From NCBI RefSeq assembly GCF_006716645.1, contig NZ_VFPL01000001.1:3038001-3102000 (forward strand): 64,000 nt of DNA, in the 5' to 3' direction. The DNA is from Arcticibacter tournemirensis (GTDB taxonomy: Bacteria; Bacteroidota; Bacteroidia; Sphingobacteriales; Sphingobacteriaceae). Of this stretch, positions 8,080-15,771 are shown in pieces (positions within the stretch are counted from its first letter, which is position 1; the number at the start of each line of letters is the position of its first letter). The translations under genes were made by a program, and so were the position numbers. The notes under the pieces were generated by a model, which was not told the origin of the DNA, searched no databases, and worked only from the letters and a program-made list of their open reading frames with translations.

Positions 8080-10401
8080 ATGAAATTGTTGTCATTCCCC
8101 GATACACCTTTCCAGATACAGCTGTCGTTCGATTCTGTAATTGACAATCTTGAATCAGCCGTTAATGAAAAAGCAAATCGTCAGGCAGGGCATGAAGAGG
8201 CTTTGTTGAAAGAGATCAACCAGCATCCTGAACTCAGGACCGGAATTACAGATATAGCTCAAATTGAATCGAATGCCGGTCTGATTAGGCGCCTGCTCGC
8301 GGAGTATTTTCCTGAGCCACTTACCTTAAACGAGATAAAGGGCGTATCCTTTCCATATTTAAATGTGGTTTTTAACCGTACACAACGGTTCAATAATATT
8401 CTCAAAGCAGCCGGCGATAATTTTGAGTTTAATATCCGCGACTTAGATCAGCACCAGTTTTACGTTCTCAATTGCTGTTTGATACTTAATGAGTTCTACA
8501 ATACGAAACTCGACTTCAGAAAACCATTATTCTACGATATTCCTGCTTCAGATGGAACCATCAGACACTACAGGATTTTGTATAATGCTGATTTTCTCGA
8601 TATTTTACCCACCGAAAGATCGGTTAAACTCACTTCCGCTGATATTGATCAGTTAATAAACAACTACGACAATCTGGATTTATGGATGGAAAAGTTTCCG
8701 CCAAAAAGCTGGTTAATCAAGGGCTTCGCCTTGATGTCGCTGATTGATGTGACGATAGAAAACGCAGTATCCGTTCTTAAGGAAAGATTGCTGCGTTTCG
8801 ATGCAGCGAGTTTTGAACAGAGTATTGATCCTGTATTCCAATCGATTTTCGACACGCCGCATATTAAAATAGGCTTTACCTTATTTAACAGTGAAGACAA
8901 TACGCTTAGTATTGCCGCTTTTGGCAAGCCCCTGCGCAGTTTTATTATGGAGGGCACCGAACCCCGCAACATTAACGATGTGTTATGCCCCGGATCGTAC
9001 CAGGCGCTGATCGTCGAGAGGCGTTATTTCGCCGTTTCGGATACCTCTGATTTTCATATTGAAAACCCCGATAGCTCTTTAGCTTGTCATGTGGCACCCT
9101 CCGCGATCAGGAGCTTTATTTTAGCTCCCGTTGTTAAAGATGACGAAGTTATAGGCTTGCTGGAGGTAGTATCAAAGAAGTCCAAAGAACTTAACAGTAT
9201 CAATGCCAACAAGCTGGATGTGGTGATGCCCTATATCACAGATAATATTAAAAGGCTGATTGTCGAATTCCAGAATCAGATTCAGGCATTTATACAGGAA
9301 AAGTTTACCACTATCCATTCCAGCGTATACTGGAAATTTAAGGAAGAAGCGCAGCGTTATATCTATAGCCGGCGGCGCGGGGAGGAAAAGTCGTTAGGCG
9401 CAATAGTCTTTAACGAGGTATTTCCCCTATATGGTGAAATTGATATAAAGGGTTCATCGGCTGCGCGCAATCTCAGCGTTCAGAAAGATTTGCAAACCCA
9501 AGTGCTCAGTCTGTTGTCGTTATTGCAGAAAATACCAGTTCCCACGCCATCTGACGGCTTTGAGAAGGGAAAGAGACAACTCGAACGTTTTTTGCAGGAT
9601 CTGCTTCTTCCGGTGAAGGCAAGCACCGAACAATATATAACCGACTACATACTGAACAATATTCATCCATGGCTGAGTGAATGCCAGGAACCCGGTTTAG
9701 CCAGTGCAATAAAAGAATATTTTATAGAGAATGATAAAGCCTCCGGGGTGTTTCATGCTCATCGGCGTAAATACGAACAGTCTATAACGATGGTAAATGA
9801 GAAGCTGGCGGGTATAATTGACAACAGGCAGGAAGAGGCCCAACAGGCATTCCCTCATTATTATGAACGGTTTAAAACCGACGGAATTGAGCATAACCTG
9901 TATATCGGCCCGTCTATAGCGCCGGGACAGGCTTTTACAGAAAAACACCTGAGGGACCTGCGCTTATGGCAGCTAAAGGTTTTATGTGAGATGGAGACGG
10001 CTCACCATTACTATAAACCGTCACTTCCTTACCCGCTTGACGTTACTACACTGGTTTTGGTGTACGATACGCCCATTTCTGTTCGGTTTAGAATGGATGA
10101 AAAACGGCTTGATGTAGACGGCAGCTATAACGCCAGGTTTGAAATAGTAAAAAAGCGGATTGATAAAGCTTGTGTGCTGAATACCGATGAGCGAATAACA
10201 CAGCCAGGGAAAATCACCATCGTTTATTCCAACCTGCATGAAGAAAAAGAATATAGCGAGTACGTTCATTTGCTTCAGGAACAGAATATACTCGACCGGA
10301 ATATAGAAAAACTTGATGTGGAAGATTTACAGGGTGTGGTTGGGCTAAAAGCACTGAGGGTGAAGATCAATCACGATAACACCTCTTTAACGATGATGTA
10401 A
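8080..10401 (+). CDS. Large GAF-domain protein
   Basis: A 773-residue soluble protein without signal peptide or membrane segments. A central region of about residues 235-400, with the run SFILAPVVKDDEVIGLLEVVS, has the strand pattern of a GAF domain, which usually binds small ligands or mediates dimerisation. The remaining N- and C-terminal parts are helical and not recognised, with no HATPase, GGDEF or helix-turn-helix output domain. Long GAF proteins of this type occur in Sphingobacteriaceae without known function. A TATATTTA sequence at 8064-8071 is a weak -7-like box. Its last 31 bases overlap the convergent TauE gene. Confidence 0.65.
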   Translation: MKLLSFPDTPFQIQLSFDSVIDNLESAVNEKANRQAGHEEALLKEINQHPELRTGITDIAQIESNAGLIRRLLAEYFPEPLTLNEIKGVSFPYLNVVFNRTQRFNNILKAAGDNFEFNIRDLDQHQFYVLNCCLILNEFYNTKLDFRKPLFYDIPASDGTIRHYRILYNADFLDILPTERSVKLTSADIDQLINNYDNLDLWMEKFPPKSWLIKGFALMSLIDVTIENAVSVLKERLLRFDAASFEQSIDPVFQSIFDTPHIKIGFTLFNSEDNTLSIAAFGKPLRSFIMEGTEPRNINDVLCPGSYQALIVERRYFAVSDTSDFHIENPDSSLACHVAPSAIRSFILAPVVKDDEVIGLLEVVSKKSKELNSINANKLDVVMPYITDNIKRLIVEFQNQIQAFIQEKFTTIHSSVYWKFKEEAQRYIYSRRRGEEKSLGAIVFNEVFPLYGEIDIKGSSAARNLSVQKDLQTQVLSLLSLLQKIPVPTPSDGFEKGKRQLERFLQDLLLPVKASTEQYITDYILNNIHPWLSECQEPGLASAIKEYFIENDKASGVFHAHRRKYEQSITMVNEKLAGIIDNRQEEAQQAFPHYYERFKTDGIEHNLYIGPSIAPGQAFTEKHLRDLRLWQLKVLCEMETAHHYYKPSLPYPLDVTTLVLVYDTPISVRFRMDEKRLDVDGSYNARFEIVKKRIDKACVLNTDERITQPGKITIVYSNLHEEKEYSEYVHLLQEQNILDRNIEKLDVEDLQGVVGLKALRVKINHDNTSLTMM

Positions 10402-11165
10402 AGGCCCATAACCAGTACAAACCAACCAAAGCCCTTTTTTAGTTTTTCGCCAGGGATTCTTTTATTTATCAGGCCCCCGATGAATATCCCTGCAATGGCG
10501 ATCAGCGTTATAACTGAAAGGAATTGCCAGTCAATTGTGAAATGCCCCAGGTCTCCGGCGAAGCCAACAAGGGAGTTAATTGCAATAATGAATAAAGATG
10601 TTCCTATGGCCTTTTTCATGGGCAGCTTGATCAGAAATATCAGGGCGGGGATGAGGAGGAATCCGCCGCCTGCACCAAGGAATCCCGTTACCAGGCCGAT
10701 ACTAACTCCATAACCTGTTAGCTTAAAAAATCTTATACAATCAGAACACTCTTTCTCAGGTGAGGGTTTATCATGATCACGGATCATACTAAAGGAGGCC
10801 AGCAACATCAGCGTACCAAACAGTATCATTGTGAGGAAGGGCTCTGTAATGGTAAATTCACCAATTGTCACAATATCTTTGGGAATTGCAGGCACGATAA
10901 ATTTTCTTGTTATAAAAACAGTTATAACAGATGAGGCGCCAAAAAAAAGCGCTGCTCTTAGATTTACCTGTCCTTTTCTTAGATTATTGACAGCTCCGAT
11001 TAAGCTGGTGGTTCCAACGATGAAAAGCGAATAGGAGGTAGCCAGCAATGGAGGTACGCCGAACAAATACACCATAACAGGTACAGTGAGGATAGATCCA
11101 CCTCCACCAATCAATCCTAAAAATATACCTATTAAGGCCGATGCAATATACCCTGTTAATTCCAT
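10371..11165 (-). CDS. TauE/SafE family sulfite/anion exporter
   Basis: A 264-residue integral membrane protein with about eight hydrophobic segments and the two glycine-rich half-repeats of the TauE/SafE (DUF81) family: IGLIGGGGSILTVP in the first half and TGFLGAGGGFLLIPALI in the second. A soluble loop around residues 125-145 contains a short Cys-x-x-Cys (CSDC). Family members move sulfite, sulfoacetate, thiosulfate or other organosulfur anions across the inner membrane. A GTGA-N6-TCAC palindrome lies 43 bases upstream of the start, suggesting control by a CRP/FNR-family regulator. Substrate is not determined by the sequence. Confidence 0.85.
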   Translation of the reverse strand: MELTGYIASALIGIFLGLIGGGGSILTVPVMVYLFGVPPLLATSYSLFIVGTTSLIGAVNNLRKGQVNLRAALFFGASSVITVFITRKFIVPAIPKDIVTIGEFTITEPFLTMILFGTLMLLASFSMIRDHDKPSPEKECSDCIRFFKLTGYGVSIGLVTGFLGAGGGFLLIPALIFLIKLPMKKAIGTSLFIIAINSLVGFAGDLGHFTIDWQFLSVITLIAIAGIFIGGLINKRIPGEKLKKGFGWFVLVMGLYIIVKEVLS

Positions 11166-11207
11166 AAGTTTCTGGCACGAAGGTCCGACTCCAAAGGCTG
11201 ATGAACG

Positions 11208-11221
11208 GTGACTAAAGTCAC
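11208..11221. promoter_or_regulatory. GTGA-N6-TCAC palindrome upstream of tauE-like gene
   Basis: Perfect 14-bp dyad (GTGACT, AA, AGTCAC) 43 bases before the TauE-family start codon. The GTGA-N6-TCAC spacing equals that of CRP/FNR-family operators. Confidence 0.45.
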
Positions 11222-11293
11222 GGTTACATGTTTTATGCTGCCAGTAGCGTGATATGCCTCTACAAAGGTATGTGTTTTTTGCAGCACCAACAG

Positions 11294-12031
11294 CTAGAAA
11301 GACGCCGATAGCGTAAGTCCAGAAGCGTTGTTGTAGTAAAAGGGTGTTACCGAAATATTATTCCGGTGTTTTACCAGATTTTTAATTTGAGGATATATCA
11401 GGTATGCTGCTTTTGTCGACAAAATACCTACACCTGCTCCGGCAATTATGTTGCTGAACCAATGCGCATTGTTATATACCCTCAGAACTCCGGTTGCTGT
11501 GGCAGCAGAATAGGCGGCAATGCTATACCATGCGGAACGTTCGCCGAACTCCTGATGCATAAATTCGGCCGCTGCAAAGGCGGTTGCAGTATGACCAGAA
11601 GGGAAGGCAGAGTTGGAGCTCCCGTCGGGGCGGAGCTGACGGGTGCTTCGTTTAAGAAAAGTTACCGAATTGCTTACTACGGCAGTAGAAATGAGATAAA
11701 TAAAAGTCTGGTCGGTGAAGGAATGCCTGCCTTTAATTCCAGCGATGTTTAGTGCGACAGAAGCCGCTGCCGGCGAATAGCGCAGGTAGTCGTCGATCTT
11801 TGTTGAGAAGTGCGGATGATCTTCCCGCATATCGTTATATACGCTTCGGTCGACTCCTATAAGCGCCTTGTTGTTAAGTGCCATAAACCCGTAACCCACA
11901 TAAAGTGCCGGGGGAATATAACTTACCAGCGAGGTATTTCTATTGCTGGAAAACGGCTTAACCAGGGAATCAACTGTCTGGGCCTTTGTTCCTATTGAAG
12001 AAAAGAACAGGATAATAATCAGATATTTCAT
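11294..12031 (-). CDS. PAP2-family phosphatase, motif-3 Asp replaced
   Basis: A 245-residue protein with a signal peptide (to about residue 18) and a PAP2 (type 2 phosphatidic acid phosphatase) domain. Motif 1 is visible as KRSTRQLRP (Lys128, Arg134, Pro135), motif 2 as PSGH (144-147) and motif 3 as Arg184-x5-His190. The Asp normally four residues after His190, which polarises the nucleophilic histidine, is Asn194. Homologues dephosphorylate lipid phosphates such as undecaprenyl pyrophosphate in the periplasm. The gene follows the DUF3570 gene after 40 bases and may be the last gene of the thioredoxin-ApbE operon. The D-to-N change leaves catalytic activity uncertain. Confidence 0.8.
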   Translation of the reverse strand: MKYLIIILFFSSIGTKAQTVDSLVKPFSSNRNTSLVSYIPPALYVGYGFMALNNKALIGVDRSVYNDMREDHPHFSTKIDDYLRYSPAAASVALNIAGIKGRHSFTDQTFIYLISTAVVSNSVTFLKRSTRQLRPDGSSNSAFPSGHTATAFAAAEFMHQEFGERSAWYSIAAYSAATATGVLRVYNNAHWFSNIIAGAGVGILSTKAAYLIYPQIKNLVKHRNNISVTPFYYNNASGLTLSASF

Positions 12032-12071
12032 TTTATGCTTTTATTCCAATACATCACCCAGTCTTTTACGA

Positions 12072-13283
12072 TTATTTGAACCGAAGGTTCAGGGTAAAAA
12101 TGTTTGAGTTTAAATCAGTTGAACGAACGTAATGACCATAGCGGATTTCCAGCATATTGAGGCGTTGCCAGCCAAGTACTCCCTTAGGCGGCGTTATTCT
12201 GAACCCTGCCCCTATGAAATTGCTGTGAAGATCCGACAAGTCATAGTCGCTCGTGAAATGCTCGGAACCGGGACTGTGTTGCCCGTAAGGAGCGAAATAT
12301 TTAGTTCCCCGTTGTGTATTAAACCGGTAGAAAGGACTTACCGAAACAAAAGAAGTAAACTTTACAGGAACTTCAATTTCGGCCGTATGCGCGCGCAGTC
12401 CCCAGTTATCCAGATAATACCGGTAATAGGTACGGATAATATAATGATCACTTAAAAAGTAGTTCAGTCGCAGGGCAAGAGGCAATTTATACCTTGCGCT
12501 GGGAAGATCCTCCACCTGGACTGATCCGTCGGTGAAATAATTTCGTTGATAACGCGTCGCCAGCAATCCATGCTGATAGGAGGGTTCTATTGCCAACAGC
12601 GCCTGGAGTCGTTTGCTGATCACCTGAGATAGCGAAAACGACGTACTGAAGGAGTTTCTGGGAGCGGAATCTCCCTGTCTGTAGCCTTTGCCTACCTCAT
12701 CCCTCAGCTCAACCGGCAAAATCACACTCCACCGGTCAAGGAACACCTGGGCCTTGAAGTCGAACTGCGTATTCTTGTCTTTGGAAAGCCGTGTAATATT
12801 AAATGCAGCGCCAACCGACTGGTAATCGTATTCGCTTGAAAATGAACCGGTGAATCCAAAAGAGTTGCCTGTTTGCTCATTTAAGCTGGTCCATGACAAA
12901 GAAGGATAGATCCTGATATCCTGCATGGATGCAGATGAAATAGTTGAAGGGTCGATTTTATCTGAAGACGCCGAGGTGTAATGATCAACCCCAAGCTCAA
13001 AAAGGTAAGTGTTTTTCCGCCCTTGTTTGCTAAAGTTCGAAAGTTGAATATCAATGGTATTGGCGAAATCCGATAGGCGTTCTGTTCCGATGCCACCGGT
13101 GACTGCCGAGTGGTTACCATTCTGATGGTAGTAAGACGATACAAAATTAACCTCCTCAAGATTGAGCTTCCGCGACTTGTAGGTTGTTGTGTCCTGTTCA
13201 GCAGAGGCGACTTGAGTTGGCTGTGCATGCAATGAAAGCAGGCTCAGATAAAATACGGCAATATTAATATATAGCTTCTTCAT
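12072..13283 (-). CDS. DUF3570 outer-membrane beta-barrel protein
   Basis: A 403-residue protein with a signal peptide (MKKLYINI...LHAQ). The mature part is a succession of amphipathic strands with aromatic belts and ends in an LRFK-type terminus, as in outer-membrane barrels. The arrangement matches DUF3570. Genes of this family recur beside a small DUF4266 lipoprotein, an ApbE flavin transferase and a thioredoxin, exactly the order seen here (thioredoxin, ApbE, DUF4266, DUF3570, intergenic gaps of at most 15 bases). The role is unknown; a channel or a scaffold for an extracytoplasmic redox module is inference. No flavinylation motif was found in it. Confidence 0.8.
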   Translation of the reverse strand: MKKLYINIAVFYLSLLSLHAQPTQVASAEQDTTTYKSRKLNLEEVNFVSSYYHQNGNHSAVTGGIGTERLSDFANTIDIQLSNFSKQGRKNTYLFELGVDHYTSASSDKIDPSTISSASMQDIRIYPSLSWTSLNEQTGNSFGFTGSFSSEYDYQSVGAAFNITRLSKDKNTQFDFKAQVFLDRWSVILPVELRDEVGKGYRQGDSAPRNSFSTSFSLSQVISKRLQALLAIEPSYQHGLLATRYQRNYFTDGSVQVEDLPSARYKLPLALRLNYFLSDHYIIRTYYRYYLDNWGLRAHTAEIEVPVKFTSFVSVSPFYRFNTQRGTKYFAPYGQHSPGSEHFTSDYDLSDLHSNFIGAGFRITPPKGVLGWQRLNMLEIRYGHYVRSTDLNSNIFTLNLRFK

Positions 13284-13298
13284 TATTCTTTTACTTGA

Positions 13299-13529
13299 TC
13301 AGTTACAACCGCAGCCTCCGCCACTTTTTCCGCCGTTTGCGCCCGAAGCGCCTTCTCTGTAAAGCTGAAAGCTTTGTTCGAATTTTTGTGCATGCCTGGC
13401 TGATAGCTCCATTTCAGCATCATTCAGCTTGTTCTTCTGGTATGGCTTAACACTAACACAGGAAGGGAGCGTGCAGCTGAAAAATATCAGAAGCGCCGCC
13501 ACTAATAAAATCATTGGTAATTTGTACAT
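13299..13529 (-). CDS. DUF4266 small lipoprotein with Gly/Cys-rich tail
   Basis: A 76-residue precursor with a hydrophobic signal followed by two possible lipobox cysteines, Cys19 (FFSC) and Cys24 (LPSC). After acylation about 52 residues remain. The C terminus, EGASGANGGKSGGGCGCN, is the hallmark of DUF4266: a Ser-Gly-Ala core followed by glycines and a final CGC. The E-x-x-S-G-A part recalls the ApbE target consensus Dxx[S/T]GA[T/S], but the acceptor position is Asn65 rather than Thr or Ser, so ordinary flavinylation there is doubtful. The gene starts three bases after the apbE-like stop, so the two are surely cotranscribed. Confidence 0.8.
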   Translation of the reverse strand: MYKLPMILLVAALLIFFSCTLPSCVSVKPYQKNKLNDAEMELSARHAQKFEQSFQLYREGASGANGGKSGGGCGCN

Positions 13530-13532
13530 ATT

Positions 13533-14495
13533 TCAGGACTGGATATTTATATTCTTGGAGGTAAAGAGATGGTTATTGTCGTCGATTACAATACAGCCTA
13601 CATGCCGCAGCTGATTGATCATATCAAGACCGGCAGAAACTCCCATAACCATCACAGGAGTGGCCAGCGCATCTGCAAGCTCCGCGCTTGGACAGATGAT
13701 ACTCACACTTTTAATTCCGCTTACGGGGAGGCCTGTTTTCGGGTCGATTGTATGTGAGTATTTTTTTCCGTCTATTAAAGCGTATTTTTCGTAATTGCCC
13801 GATGTAGCAATAGCCATATTACTGATGTTCAACTTCGAAAAATAAGGCACCTTCCGGTTAGGGTCGGCAATGGCAATGGTCCATGGACGGCCGTCGGGCT
13901 GACTGCCCCAGGTAGCCAGATCACCGGCAGCATTTACGATACCGCTTTTTACTCCATTCTGGAGTAGCAGCGCCTTGGCCACGTCTGCTGCATATCCCTT
14001 GCCAATTCCGCCAAAGCCAATACGCATTCCTTTTTCTTTTAAGTATACCGTTTGCTCTGAAGCCTCTAAAACGATGTTTTTATAGTTGATTAGCTTTACC
14101 GATTCGCGCGCCGTTTCAGGAGCTGGTAAGTGCTTCATGTTCACGTCAAAGTTCCATAGGCTTTTGTCGATTGATCCATAGGTAATGTCAAAAGCGCCTT
14201 GTGTTAATTCTGAGATTTTTACTGCCCGTGTGATCAGATCAAAAACCTCTTTATCTACTCTTACTGGCTTTACTCCTGCATGGCGATTGATCAGGTTTGT
14301 CTGACTGCTCTCCTGAAAAGTGGTAAGCAGCGCTTCTATACGTTTAATTTCAGACACCGCTTTATCAATGCAGTCTTCTGCCCATCGTTTATCGTCGCTG
14401 ACTACGCTTAGTTCAAAATGGTTCCCCATTAAACGCAGGCCCCGCTTATGCATAACGGGCAGATATTCCATAACCTCACTGTCTTGCATCGTCAA
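13533..14495 (-). CDS. apbE: ApbE-family FAD:protein FMN transferase
   Basis: A 320-residue ApbE-family protein. ApbE transfers FMN from FAD to a Thr/Ser of target proteins in Mg-dependent fashion. Visible motifs are FGGIGKGYAAD, NAAGDLATWG, SGNYEKY, SHTIDPKTGLPV and the late ADALATPVMVMG, all hallmarks of the fold. The N terminus shows no signal peptide or lipobox, although many ApbE enzymes are exported, and its start overlaps the thioredoxin gene by 20 bases. Position between a secreted thioredoxin and a DUF4266 lipoprotein suggests a target in the envelope, but no Dxx[S/T]GAT site is visible in the neighbours. Target unknown. Confidence 0.88.
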   Translation of the reverse strand: MTMQDSEVMEYLPVMHKRGLRLMGNHFELSVVSDDKRWAEDCIDKAVSEIKRIEALLTTFQESSQTNLINRHAGVKPVRVDKEVFDLITRAVKISELTQGAFDITYGSIDKSLWNFDVNMKHLPAPETARESVKLINYKNIVLEASEQTVYLKEKGMRIGFGGIGKGYAADVAKALLLQNGVKSGIVNAAGDLATWGSQPDGRPWTIAIADPNRKVPYFSKLNISNMAIATSGNYEKYALIDGKKYSHTIDPKTGLPVSGIKSVSIICPSAELADALATPVMVMGVSAGLDMINQLRHVGCIVIDDNNHLFTSKNINIQS

Positions 14496-14910
14496 CTAAC
14501 TTGATCTGACTAACAAACTGCTCAGGAGAAAGGTCGGGAAACCCATCCCAATGTTTAAGCACTTTTCCATTTTCGTCTACCAACACTGTATAAGGGAATT
14601 TTCCTTCAGGATTATACATGTCCGCCAGAGCCTCATTCTTTCGCTCCTGCTCCTTGCTAAGTTGATTCTTTTTCTGACGCGGAAAGTCGGCACGGACGAG
14701 GATGAGCTTTTTTTGAGCGTACGATTCAAACTCACCTGACTCTAAGATTTCCTTGCGAAGCCGGATGCAGGGTCCACACCAATCGGAGCCAGAAAAGTTA
14801 ACCAGTATCAATTTATGCGTTTCCTGAGCCTGTTTTCTTGATTCATTGAAATCGGCAGACCAGATAAGCTGTACAGCGAATAAAACATTAAAAAGCAATA
14901 ATCTAATCAT
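14476..14910 (-). CDS. Exported thioredoxin-like protein
   Basis: A 144-residue thioredoxin-fold protein with an N-terminal signal peptide (MIRLLLFNVLFAV...WSA). The active site is WCGPC with cysteines 45 and 48, the classic thioredoxin sequence, and a cis-Pro region follows (KFPYTVLVDENGK). It is predicted to act in the periplasm as a disulfide reductase or isomerase. It is the first gene of the operon that continues into apbE (20-base overlap), DUF4266 and DUF3570. A plausible client is the CGC motif of the DUF4266 lipoprotein; that is inference. Divergent from the two-component system that may control it. Confidence 0.85.
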   Translation of the reverse strand: MIRLLLFNVLFAVQLIWSADFNESRKQAQETHKLILVNFSGSDWCGPCIRLRKEILESGEFESYAQKKLILVRADFPRQKKNQLSKEQERKNEALADMYNPEGKFPYTVLVDENGKVLKHWDGFPDLSPEQFVSQIKLVDDARQ

Positions 14911-15081
14911 TTATTATGGATTTACCCTTAGGAACCACCTAAAAGGGAGTGTGTCGAACGAAGGCAGCATGCGTTAAGCTCACTAATAGATGAAACTAAC
15001 GGCTTCTTCTATAAAATTAAAGAGAAAATCTGAAGACATTCTGTAGTTAGCCATGAACTTTTTTTCCACCGCAAAACTTGC

Positions 15082-15089
15082 TATCTTTC
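15082..15089 (+). promoter_or_regulatory. Putative -7 box, leaderless response regulator mRNA
   Basis: TATCTTTC, one mismatch to TAnnTTTG, lies four bases before the ATG of the response regulator gene. Transcription would begin at or next to the start codon. Confidence 0.4.
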
Positions 15090-15093
15090 GTGT

Positions 15094-15771
15094 ATGAAAA
15101 TATTGATTGTGGAAGATGAAGTCAGTTTGCTGAAGAGCATAAAAGACTATCTTACGCATGAGGGCAATATCTGCGAAAGCGTTTCCCGCTTTGAAACGGC
15201 CCGGCAGAAGTTGTCATTGTACGATTACGATTGCGTTGTTTTGGATCTGATGCTGCCCGACGGGGAGGGTATGCAATTGCTGAAGTATATTAAATCGCTT
15301 CATAAAACCTACGGAGTGGTGATCATATCAGCCCGGAATGCACTTGAAGATAAAATCACGGGGCTCAATCTGGGGGCTGATGATTATCTGGTAAAACCCT
15401 TTCATATGTCTGAGCTGAACGCACGTATAGCTGCTATCATCCGCAGAAAAGACCATAACAGCAATACACAGATCATCTTTAATGAAATAACCATCGATCC
15501 ATTGGCAAAAACGGTGACGGTTAATGATACCGAAGTGTATTTTACCCGGAAGGAGTATAACCTCTTGGTTTATTTTGTAGTAAATAGGGGGAAAGTGATT
15601 TCAAAGAATGCGGCCGCCGAACATATATGGGGTGACGATGCTGATATGGCCAACAGCTTCGATTTTATTTACACGCACATTAAGAACATCCGGAAAAAGC
15701 TACAGGAAGCAGGATCAAAAGATTACTTCCATTCGGTTTATGGTGTTGGATATCGATTTACTGCCGAATGA
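15094..15771 (+). CDS. OmpR-family response regulator
   Basis: A 225-residue two-domain regulator. The receiver domain (about residues 1-115) has acidic residues Glu7/Asp8, phospho-acceptor Asp51 (VVLDLMLPD) and the lysine of DYLVKPF. A winged-helix DNA-binding domain follows (about residues 128-224; FTRKEYNLL, VYGVGYRF). It overlaps the next gene, a histidine kinase, by four bases (ATGA), so they form one two-component system. It is transcribed away from the thioredoxin-apbE-DUF4266-DUF3570 operon across about 180 bases, which makes that operon the first candidate target. The stimulus is unknown. Confidence 0.93.
   Translation: MKILIVEDEVSLLKSIKDYLTHEGNICESVSRFETARQKLSLYDYDCVVLDLMLPDGEGMQLLKYIKSLHKTYGVVIISARNALEDKITGLNLGADDYLVKPFHMSELNARIAAIIRRKDHNSNTQIIFNEITIDPLAKTVTVNDTEVYFTRKEYNLLVYFVVNRGKVISKNAAAEHIWGDDADMANSFDFIYTHIKNIRKKLQEAGSKDYFHSVYGVGYRFTAE

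Noticed and set aside
13299-13529. DUF4266 as an ApbE flavinylation target
   Set aside because: The candidate motif EGASGAN has Asn where the acceptor Thr or Ser must be; kept only as an observation.
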